Positions 7,530 through 15,198 of a DNA stretch of 58,114 nt are shown piece by piece (positions within the stretch are counted from its first letter, which is position 1; each line of letters starts with the position of its first letter). The stretch is from positions 1-58,114 of the forward strand of contig JADMJJ010000001.1 in assembly GCA_018780645.1 (NCBI GenBank), in the 5' to 3' direction. The notes beneath the pieces were generated by a model. The model was not told the DNA's origin. It saw nothing but the letters and a program-made list of their open reading frames with translations, and made no database searches. Source of the DNA: Burkholderiaceae bacterium (GTDB lineage Bacteria; Pseudomonadota; Gammaproteobacteria; Burkholderiales; Burkholderiaceae_C). Both the position numbers and the translations under genes were made by a program.

Positions 7530-10424
7530 TTAGAACTTGTAAGTCGCGCTCAAGAAAATCTTGCGACCCAGGGCGTCATACACCGACGGATAGGTGTTGC
7601 CGTTACCCGCGCCTGTTGCCAGTTGCGAGGTGATGGGCGGATCCTTGTCCAGCAGGTTGTTGATGCCGCCGCTCAGCGTCAGGCCCTTGGTGACCTTCCA
7701 GCTGCCGGCCAGATCCAGATAATTCTGCGCAGCCAGCTCGCGCTCCACAGCATTGGGCGTGCCCTTGAGCAGAGGATTGTCGCTGGCGGTCTGCAGGGTC
7801 ACCTTGCTCAGGTGGCGCCAGGTGACCGACAGGTCAAAGCCCCAAGGCGAAGCCCAGTTGCCGCGGATCTTGTGACGCCATTCCGGATTCGGGCTGCCGC
7901 ACTTGTTCGGTCCGTACAGGCCCACGCAATCGTAGGTGCCCTGGCCCTTGATTTCCTCGGTTTCCAGCTTCTTCAGCAGGGTGCCGACGAAGCTCAGGCC
8001 GAGGCTGCCGTAGGCGCCAATGCGATGTCCATAGTTCAGGCCGAAGTCGAAGCCGGTGGTGCGGGTGCTGCCCAGATTCAGGTTCGTGCCCACGATGGAC
8101 GCTTGCGGCAGCAGCCACAGGGTGCCCAGACGGTCACGGGTGATCAGGCTGCAATAGATGGGATCGCCGTTTTCCAGGCACTTCGCCAGCGTGGTGGTCG
8201 GGTCGATGTTGCTGATGGTGTCCTTGACCTTGATGTCGAAGTAGTCGACGGTCACGGCCAGGTCACGCATCGGCGTCAGGACCACACCAAAGGTCGTGCT
8301 CTTTGCGGTTTCGGGCTTCAGGTTGGGGTTGCCACCGGCCAGGTAGTTGTACTGACCGGCAGGGCTGTCCTGAATCGTGCCGTACTGGGCCGGGGTGACA
8401 CCGGTACGAGCGCAGGCCGCCAGGCTGGCCGTCGGCGTGGCGCCGGCGCAAGGATCGGCGTCGTTGTCATACAGGTTGTTGCCCTGAGCCTGGAACAGTT
8501 CGACCACGTTCGGTGCACGCACGGCCTGCTGGTAGCTGCCGCGGAACTTGACCGCCTTGATCGGTGCCCACTCGCCACCGACGCCATAGGTGTCGGTCTT
8601 GGTACCGGTGCCGTACTCGGAGTGACGGTAGCTGCCGTTCGCACTCAGCAACTCGGCCATCGGCTTGCCTTCGAGGATGGGCACGCGCACTTCGCCGAAA
8701 ATGTCGTTGACGGTCGTCATGCCCGTCAGACCCTTGGTCGGGCCGCCCGAGCCGGACAGCTCGCCAGCCGCGGTGGCGGGGTCGGTGGACAGGGCCAATT
8801 CGTCACGGCGATGTTCCAGACCGAAGGCCACGCCAACGCCGTTCTTGGCGCCCGGCAGGCGAATGCCATAGTCGCCCAGGTCGGCAGACAGCGAAGCGCC
8901 TTCCACCGCCAGATTGGTCGAGCCCTTGCGGAAGCCCGGCGTCTGCAGATAGTTCAGCTGTTCAGGGGTCACGCCGCCCAGCAGCCAGGGGTTGTAGGGC
9001 ACGCAGGAAGGATCGCTGCCATTGACGACGGAGGCGCAGGTGGCCACGCCGTTGACGTTCACCACATCCATGGCGCGGTCGATACGCGGCGACAGGAAGT
9101 AGTTGTTCTCGTTCTGGCTGTAGATCACCTTGGCGCGGATGGCGAAAGCGTCATAGCTCCACTTGCCGATCTCGCCCTTGACACCCACCACACCACGGAA
9201 CGAGGTGTTGCGGAACTCGGACTGGCGACCACCGCCCTCGACGTTGCGACGCTGCAGCACGTAGTCGGTGCTGTCGCCCGGATTGACCAGGCCCAGTGCG
9301 GCCTTCCAGCTGGCCGACAGCAGGGGATTGTCGAAATTGGCCGTGTGCACGCTGCCGAAGGCGCCGCCAGGGGCGATCTGGGCAACGGTCAGGTCGTCGT
9401 GGAAGGAGAACTCGCCGTAGACCTTGGCGGTGTCCGTCAGCTCATAGTTGGCCGAGGCGTTGAAGCCATAGCGCTCCGAAGGGCGCTGATAGTGGTTGAT
9501 CGGGCCGAAGTTGTACTGGTCCGTAGCGCCGACGTAGCGACGTGCCGTGCCATTCCTGTCGCCATTGGTGTAGGCCAGACCCGAGGTCAGGTTGGTGATG
9601 GTACCCGTCGCGTTGGTGCCGGAGCCACCGCAGGCAAAGCCAGCTGCACTGGCGCTGAGGGAACAGGCGCTGAAGTCGCGCTCCGATTGCAGCAGGGCGT
9701 CGTCCTTCTTGTAGCTGAAGAACAGCGTGGCATTGCCCTTGTTGTCGGCGAAGTTGGAGCCGATCAACAGGCTGATGTCGGTGGACTTGCCGTCGGCGCT
9801 CTTGTCGCCGGGAACCTTGAACTCTGCCGCATTGGTGGCTGCACGCCCGGCGACGATGCCGGCCACACCGGCGGTGCCCTGCTGACCATGGTTGAAGAAG
9901 CTGTGGTTGACGTCGAACTGCACGCCCTGGAACTTGTCGTTCATGATGAAGTTCACCACGCCGGCAACAGCATCCGAGCCGTACACGGCCGATGCACCAC
10001 CGGTCAGGACTTCAACGCGCTTGATCAGCGCGGCAGGGATCTGATTCAGGTCGGCTGCGGTATTGGTCGGGCTGCCCAGCGGCAGGCGGCGGCCATTGAC
10101 CAGCACCAGGGTGCGGTCGGCGCCCAGGCCGCGCAGGTTCACCGTGGCGGTGCCGGTCGAGCCGTTGACGACGTTGCCGCCCTGGTCAGCAAAAACTTGC
10201 GGCAGATTGTTCAGCAGACTCTCGACGTTGCGCACGCCGTCGGTCTTGATTTCCTTCTCGCCGATCACGGCCACCGGGCTGGTGCCCTCGAGGCTGATCG
10301 ACTTGATGCGCGAGCCGGTGACTTCGATACGTTCCAGCTGCTGCTGGGCCATTGCAGGCGCGGTCATGGCCCAGCCGCCCATGGCGACGAGTACGCCGGT
10401 GCAAATTTTTGACTTCTTGAACAT
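7530..10424 (-). CDS. Large TonB-dependent outer-membrane receptor
   Basis: A 964-residue outer-membrane receptor. It starts with a signal peptide ending in AMAQQQ, then ERIEVTGSRIKSI, which marks the TonB-box/plug border. The plug domain has the VNLRGLGADRTLVLVNGRR and GGASAVYGSDAVAGVVNF motifs. The rest is a beta barrel ending in KIFLSATYKF, with the terminal aromatic residue needed for barrel insertion. Length and motifs fit the Xanthomonas/Caulobacter-type receptors for carbohydrates or peptides rather than compact siderophore receptors, but the ligand cannot be read from sequence. An AAGGAG ribosome site (10430-10435) sits five bases from the ATG. It is energised by TonB/ExbBD, encoded 3.4 kb away, and lies beside the two AspH-type hydroxylases. 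Confidence 0.95.
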   Translation of the reverse strand: MFKKSKICTGVLVAMGGWAMTAPAMAQQQLERIEVTGSRIKSISLEGTSPVAVIGEKEIKTDGVRNVESLLNNLPQVFADQGGNVVNGSTGTATVNLRGLGADRTLVLVNGRRLPLGSPTNTAADLNQIPAALIKRVEVLTGGASAVYGSDAVAGVVNFIMNDKFQGVQFDVNHSFFNHGQQGTAGVAGIVAGRAATNAAEFKVPGDKSADGKSTDISLLIGSNFADNKGNATLFFSYKKDDALLQSERDFSACSLSASAAGFACGGSGTNATGTITNLTSGLAYTNGDRNGTARRYVGATDQYNFGPINHYQRPSERYGFNASANYELTDTAKVYGEFSFHDDLTVAQIAPGGAFGSVHTANFDNPLLSASWKAALGLVNPGDSTDYVLQRRNVEGGGRQSEFRNTSFRGVVGVKGEIGKWSYDAFAIRAKVIYSQNENNYFLSPRIDRAMDVVNVNGVATCASVVNGSDPSCVPYNPWLLGGVTPEQLNYLQTPGFRKGSTNLAVEGASLSADLGDYGIRLPGAKNGVGVAFGLEHRRDELALSTDPATAAGELSGSGGPTKGLTGMTTVNDIFGEVRVPILEGKPMAELLSANGSYRHSEYGTGTKTDTYGVGGEWAPIKAVKFRGSYQQAVRAPNVVELFQAQGNNLYDNDADPCAGATPTASLAACARTGVTPAQYGTIQDSPAGQYNYLAGGNPNLKPETAKSTTFGVVLTPMRDLAVTVDYFDIKVKDTISNIDPTTTLAKCLENGDPIYCSLITRDRLGTLWLLPQASIVGTNLNLGSTRTTGFDFGLNYGHRIGAYGSLGLSFVGTLLKKLETEEIKGQGTYDCVGLYGPNKCGSPNPEWRHKIRGNWASPWGFDLSVTWRHLSKVTLQTASDNPLLKGTPNAVERELAAQNYLDLAGSWKVTKGLTLSGGINNLLDKDPPITSQLATGAGNGNTYPSVYDALGRKIFLSATYKF

Positions 10425-10769
10425 TGGAGCTCCTTAACGGCAGAAGTAGAGGTCGATAGACTCAGTTCGGAAGGCGCTGCCTCAAGCCTTGTAGGCATGG
10501 GCCGCCATGTGAACCAATTAACGATTCTCTAGGTCGGCAGGAGCAATCAAATCTAGGGAATTCCTTGACGAGGTTTGGATGCAAACCCCAATCCCCACCG
10601 CATCGACAGGACAAATATCAATAAAAACAATAGCTTACACGTCAATCCAAACGGCCCGGGCACTTCTCGAAGTCAATTACTTCTCAATTCTTAATACATT
10701 GACCCGCTTGCAAGCCCTCGCCCACGTTGGCTGAACACAACATAGCGAGAATGCGGGCTTGCGCAAATG
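10425..10769. other. Intergenic region upstream of the TonB-dependent receptor
   Basis: About 345 bases, unusually AT-rich compared with the flanks (for example around 10610-10700), with no gene seen. It must carry the receptor promoter on the minus strand. No operator or riboswitch was recognised. Confidence 0.5.
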
Positions 10770-10808
10770 GCAACAAGCCCCGCGGCTTGCGCCGACGGGG
10801 CTTGTTGC
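10770..10808 (-). terminator. Stem-loop downstream of the peptide transporter operon
   Basis: A 13-base perfect inverted repeat (GCAACAAGCCCCG / CGGGGCTTGTTGC) around a 13-base loop lies 20 bases after the stop of the ATPase gene at 10829. No U-run follows on the minus strand, so it may act as a 3'-end stabiliser or a weak terminator. Confidence 0.65.
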
Positions 10809-10828
10809 TCGCGACCCCTTGCGCCAGG

Positions 10829-12688
10829 TCAGGCCGGCACTTGCAGCCGCGGCACCGCCGCCAGCAGGGTCTTGGTGTAGTCGTGCTGGGGGTGTTGCAG
10901 CACCGCCTGGGCCGTGCCGGCCTCGACGATGCGGCCACTCTGCATCACCGCCACCGTGTCGGCGATGTACTCGACCACGCCGATGTTGTGGGTGATGAAC
11001 AGGAAGGACAGGCCCATGTCCCGCTGCAGCTGGCGCAGCAGGTTCAGGATCTGCGCCTGCACCGAAACGTCCAGCGCCGAGGTCGGCTCGTCGCAGACGA
11101 TCAGCTTGGGCTCCACCGCCAGCGCGCGGGCAATTGCGATGCGCTGGCGCTGACCGCCCGAGAACTCGTGCGGATAGCGGTCCAGCGCGTCCTGACGCAG
11201 ACCGACCTGATCCACCATCGCCTCGATGCTCTTGCGCCGGGCACCGGCATCCAGGTCGGGGCGCAGGGCCAGCAGGCCCTCCTCCAGCACGTCGAACACG
11301 CGCATGCGCGGATTCAGCGATGCAAAGGGGTCCTGGAAGATGATCTGGATCGAGCGGCGGGCCTCGCGCAGCGCGTCACCCGACAGCGTGAACAGGTCCT
11401 TGCCACCCAGCAGGGCCTGGCCCTCGATGGTGCCGATCTGGCGCAGCAGCTGGACGATGGCCTTGCCGGTGGTGGTCTTGCCGCAACCCGACTCGCCGAC
11501 CAGGGCCAGGGTCTCGCCGGCGCGGATATTGAATGACACTCCGTCCACCGCCTTGAAGATGCGCTTGGAGCGCTTCAGCAGGCCGCCGCCGATGGCAAAG
11601 CTGACGCGCAGATCGCGCACCTCCAGCAGATTGGCATTGGTGTTGGCCGCCTTCTCGGGCGCAGCGGCCTCCACCACTTCGGCGCGAGCCGCCTCGGGCG
11701 GTATCACGATGCCCGGTGCATGCAGCCAGCAACGCACGCTGTGCGGTTTCGCTGACATCGGGACAGCCGGAAAGTCGATCAGCTCCGGCGCCTGGTTGCG
11801 GCAGGTGTCGAAGGCCCGCTCGCAGCGCGGCGCGAAGCGGCAGGCGTTGAAGGTCTGCCACAGCGGCGGCACCGTGCCGCCTATGGCCGCCAGGCTGCCG
11901 CCGCGCTTTTGCGCATCGGGCAAGGCGCGCAGCAGCGCGTGAGCATAGGGGTGCTTGGGCGCATTGAAGAACTCGGCCGCACTGGCCACCTCGATGATCT
12001 GGCCGGCATACATCAGCGCCACGCGGTGCGCCATGCCCGAGACCACGGCCAGGTCGTGGGTGATCAGCAGCAGGCCCATGCCCTGCTCTTTCTGCAGGTC
12101 CTTCAGCAGGTCAAGGATCTGTGCCTGAATGGTCACGTCCAGCGCCGTGGTCGGCTCGTCGGCGACCAGGAAGTCGGGCTCGGTGGCCAGGGCCATCGCG
12201 ATCATGATGCGCTGCTTCTGGCCGCCGCTGAGGCGGAACGGGTACTCGTCGATGCGGCGCTCGGGCTCGGGAATGCCCACGCGCCCCAGCCACTCGATGG
12301 CCTTGGCGCGGGCCGCGGCGCCGCGCAGCTCGGTATGCGTCTCGATCGCCTCGACCAGTTGCGCGCCGACGCGCATCACCGGGTTCAGGCTGGTCGAGGG
12401 CTCCTGGAAGATCATCGCGACGCGGCGGCCGCGTATGCGGCGCATCGCCACCTCGGGCAGCTCGACCAGGTCGGTGTTGCCGTCGATCATGATGCGGCCA
12501 CCGGTGACGGCGCCGTTCTCGGGCAGCAGGCGCAAGAGGGCCAGGGCCGTCATGCTCTTGCCGCAGCCGGATTCACCGACCAGGGCAAAGGTCTCGCCCC
12601 GCTCGATCGCCAGGCTCAGGCCGTCCAGCGCACGCACCACGCCGTTGTCGGTGTCCAGGCCTACCTTGAGGTTTTGTATGTCCAGCAT
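10829..12688 (-). CDS. Double-domain peptide ABC transporter ATPase (YejF/DppD-DppF type)
   Basis: A 619-residue protein with two fused nucleotide-binding domains. The first has Walker A GESGCGKS and signature LSGGQKQRIMIA. The second has Walker A GESGCGKT, signature FSGGQRQRIAIA and EPTSALDVSVQ. Each half is followed by the oligopeptide/nickel transporter C-terminal segment with cysteine-rich features (NACRFAPRCERAFDTC). It powers import of peptides through the two permeases encoded just upstream. The start at 12688 gives MLDIQNLKVGL with an AGGAAA ribosome site. The reading frame is open further upstream but would overlap the preceding permease. The fused layout matches E. coli YejF, part of the microcin C/peptide importer YejABEF. 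Confidence 0.93.
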   Translation of the reverse strand: MLDIQNLKVGLDTDNGVVRALDGLSLAIERGETFALVGESGCGKSMTALALLRLLPENGAVTGGRIMIDGNTDLVELPEVAMRRIRGRRVAMIFQEPSTSLNPVMRVGAQLVEAIETHTELRGAAARAKAIEWLGRVGIPEPERRIDEYPFRLSGGQKQRIMIAMALATEPDFLVADEPTTALDVTIQAQILDLLKDLQKEQGMGLLLITHDLAVVSGMAHRVALMYAGQIIEVASAAEFFNAPKHPYAHALLRALPDAQKRGGSLAAIGGTVPPLWQTFNACRFAPRCERAFDTCRNQAPELIDFPAVPMSAKPHSVRCWLHAPGIVIPPEAARAEVVEAAAPEKAANTNANLLEVRDLRVSFAIGGGLLKRSKRIFKAVDGVSFNIRAGETLALVGESGCGKTTTGKAIVQLLRQIGTIEGQALLGGKDLFTLSGDALREARRSIQIIFQDPFASLNPRMRVFDVLEEGLLALRPDLDAGARRKSIEAMVDQVGLRQDALDRYPHEFSGGQRQRIAIARALAVEPKLIVCDEPTSALDVSVQAQILNLLRQLQRDMGLSFLFITHNIGVVEYIADTVAVMQSGRIVEAGTAQAVLQHPQHDYTKTLLAAVPRLQVPA

Positions 12689-12699
12689 GTCCAGTTTCC

Positions 12700-14154
12700 T
12701 CAGGCGGCTGTCTTGGGGGCTGGCTTGAGCAGCACCTTGGCGCGCACCACGCGGGCGCGAGGGTCGAAGGCATCGCGCACGCCGTCGGCGAACAGATTGG
12801 CGGCCAGCACCAGGCTGACCATGAAGCCGAAGGCGGCGGCGAAGGACCACCAGACGATGGGGTCGCGGCTCATCTCGGTGCGGGCCAGATTGATCATGCC
12901 GCCAAAGCTGTTCATGCTCGGATCGACGCCGACGCCGACATAGGACAGCACCGCCTCGTAAAGGATCAGGGCCGAGAACTCCAGCACCGTCGAGATCAGC
13001 ATCAGGTGGGCGACGTTGGGGAAGATGTGGCGCACCATGATGCGGCCGTGGCCGACGCCGAAGGCATTGGCGGCCTGCACATAGTCCAGCTCGCGCAGCT
13101 TCATCGTCTCGCCGCGCAGCAGCCGGCACAGGCCGGCCCAGCCGGTGGCACCGAGGATGAAGCACAGCAGCAGCAGCTTCAAATCGCTGCGCTCGGCACC
13201 GGTCTCGAACAGCTCGGGATGCTTGTCCAGATAGACCTGCACCATCAGCACGCAGGCGGCGATCAACAGGATATTGGGCACCGAAGACAGCACGGTGTAG
13301 ATGTACTGGATGATCTCGTCCACCCAGGCGCGGAAGTAGCCGGCCATGATGCCCAGCGTAACGGCCAGCGGCAGCGTGGCCACCGTCGCCAAGGTGCCAA
13401 TCACGAAGGCGGTGCGTATGCTCTTCAGCGCCTGGTACAGCACGTCATTGCCGGTGCGGTCGGTGCCCAGCACGTGGTAATGGTTCATCAGCGCCAGGGT
13501 CGGGCCTATCAGCAGGGCCATCACGATGGCGGTCCAGAACGCGACGTGCCAGGGGATTGCCAGCTCGCGCTCGCGCACGCGCCGGAAGCCCTCGCCCATA
13601 GGCACCTGCCAGTGACGCGACAGGCGGGACAGCACCAGCACGCTGATGGCCAGCGCCACGGCCAGGCCGCCGGCAGCGCCCAGCAGGGCGCGCTGGGTCA
13701 AGTCACCCAGCCATTGATTCGCAGGATCGGTCAGATGGGCGCCGCCGAACTTCAGCCGCGGCGAGGTGCGCACGATCTGGCCGTCGACGACGGCCGATTC
13801 CTTGGTGAAGCCCTCGTAGGCCAGCGGCCGCGAGTAGGTCGCCTCGCGGGCATTGACCACGCGCGAGAACAGCGCGTCCATCAGCGACTGGGTGCGCGTG
13901 TCATAAGCCGGCTTGCTGTTGTCGGCACCCGCCGCCGGCGGCAGCAGGCTGCGGAAATGCACGCTGTCCAGCACGGTGATGGTCAGGCAGAACAGCAGCA
14001 CCAGCGACGACGCCAGCGCCGAGGCGTGGGTGAACACCTTGCGCCAGTTAGCGCTCAGGCCCGGGCTGCGCTTGACATAGACGGCATAGCCCAGCACGGC
14101 CAGCACCAGCAACCAGACCGAGACATCGGTCCACAGGAGTACGAACTTTGGCAT
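12700..14154 (-). CDS. Peptide ABC transporter permease (YejE/DppC-like)
   Basis: A 484-residue inner-membrane permease. An N-terminal helix pair and a periplasmic segment precede the binding-protein-dependent transport core. The core begins around WHVAFWTAIVMALLIGPTLA and carries the EAA-type coupling loop DYVQAANAFGVGHGRIMVRH. It pairs with the permease at 14191-15174. The C-terminal half is the canonical DppC/OppC fold. The long N-terminal extension of about 200 residues is typical of YejE-type rather than OppC-type permeases. The stop is 11 bases from the start of the ATPase gene, and 36 bases separate it from the upstream permease, consistent with one operon. Confidence 0.9.
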   Translation of the reverse strand: MPKFVLLWTDVSVWLLVLAVLGYAVYVKRSPGLSANWRKVFTHASALASSLVLLFCLTITVLDSVHFRSLLPPAAGADNSKPAYDTRTQSLMDALFSRVVNAREATYSRPLAYEGFTKESAVVDGQIVRTSPRLKFGGAHLTDPANQWLGDLTQRALLGAAGGLAVALAISVLVLSRLSRHWQVPMGEGFRRVRERELAIPWHVAFWTAIVMALLIGPTLALMNHYHVLGTDRTGNDVLYQALKSIRTAFVIGTLATVATLPLAVTLGIMAGYFRAWVDEIIQYIYTVLSSVPNILLIAACVLMVQVYLDKHPELFETGAERSDLKLLLLCFILGATGWAGLCRLLRGETMKLRELDYVQAANAFGVGHGRIMVRHIFPNVAHLMLISTVLEFSALILYEAVLSYVGVGVDPSMNSFGGMINLARTEMSRDPIVWWSFAAAFGFMVSLVLAANLFADGVRDAFDPRARVVRAKVLLKPAPKTAA

Positions 14155-14190
14155 GTGATGCTCCAGAACTCTGGGAAGGCCTTGTGGGCC

Positions 14191-15174
14191 TTAGCCCAGC
14201 CGCACGCGGGGGTCAACCCAGGTGTAGGCGAGGTCGATCAAGATATAGGTGGCGATGTAGAGCAGCGAGCCCAGGAACACCATGGTCCGCACGATGGCGA
14301 AGTCCTGGCCCGAGATCGCCTCGATCACATAGGCACCCAGCCCCGGCAGGCCGAAGAAGCTTTCGAACACCAGGCTGCCCAGGAACACATAGGGCAGATA
14401 GGAACCGGCGCTGGTGATGATGGGAATCAGGGCATTGCGCAGCACATGGCGGAACAGCACCACATGCTCGGCCAGGCCCTTGGCGCGGGCGGTGCGTACA
14501 TAGTCCTTGCCGATTTCCTCGAGGAACATCACGCGGTAGAAGCGCGCCTCGGTGCCCAGCCGTGCGATCAGCGACAGCAGCACCGGCAGCATCATGAACT
14601 TGACCGCATCCAGCCCCGGCGCATAGCCCGAGATCGGCGCCAGGCGCAGCAGCTTGGAGAACAGGAACTGGCCGACGATGATGTAGAACAGGCTGGAGAT
14701 GGACAACATCACCACGCACAGCACCACGCCCCAGAAGTCGAACTTGGTGTGCCTGAACATCACCAGCAAGAGCGCAAACGCCGTGCTGGCAAAGACCTGC
14801 AGGATGAACAGCGGCAGCGCCATCTGCAGGCTGACGATCATCCGCGACTTGATCTGGTAGCCGATCTCGCCGGCGCTCTCGGCGTCGGCGCGGCCGAAGT
14901 TCAGGGTGAACAGCGACACCGAGCGCTCGAAGAAGATGGTCTCGGTGAAGCGTTCGCTGCCCTGCTTGGCCTCGTTGATGTACAGCGGCTTGTCATAGCC
15001 GCGCTCGATCTTCCACTTCTCGATCAGCTCGGGCGTGACGCGCTTGCCGCCGATGTTCAGCCGGGCCATATCGTCCGGCGTGTTGACGGTGAAGAACAGG
15101 AAGAAGGTGGCCAGGTTCACGCCCAGCAGCACCAGGGCGCCATAGGCGAGGCGACGCACAATATAGGAAATCAT
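14191..15174 (-). CDS. Peptide ABC transporter permease (YejB/DppB-like)
   Basis: A 327-residue inner-membrane permease. It begins with the DppB-type first helix (MISYIVRRLAYGALVLLGVN), then a periplasmic loop and five more helices. The coupling loop reads GKDYVRTARAKGLAEHVVLF, and the C-terminus LIDLAYTWVDPRVRLG is typical of the DppB family. It forms a heterodimer with the neighbouring permease. It lies 24 bases downstream of the binding-protein gene. Confidence 0.93.
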   Translation of the reverse strand: MISYIVRRLAYGALVLLGVNLATFFLFFTVNTPDDMARLNIGGKRVTPELIEKWKIERGYDKPLYINEAKQGSERFTETIFFERSVSLFTLNFGRADAESAGEIGYQIKSRMIVSLQMALPLFILQVFASTAFALLLVMFRHTKFDFWGVVLCVVMLSISSLFYIIVGQFLFSKLLRLAPISGYAPGLDAVKFMMLPVLLSLIARLGTEARFYRVMFLEEIGKDYVRTARAKGLAEHVVLFRHVLRNALIPIITSAGSYLPYVFLGSLVFESFFGLPGLGAYVIEAISGQDFAIVRTMVFLGSLLYIATYILIDLAYTWVDPRVRLG

Positions 15175-15198
15175 CTGGTCAATCCTCGTGAACTTTCG

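Noticed and set aside
7377-10412. Very long plus-strand open frame (about 1000 codons) opposite the TonB receptor
   Set aside because: It is a shadow of the receptor gene in GC-rich DNA. The translation is rich in Gly, Ala, Arg and His with no domain, while the minus-strand product is a complete receptor with signal, plug and C-terminal Phe.
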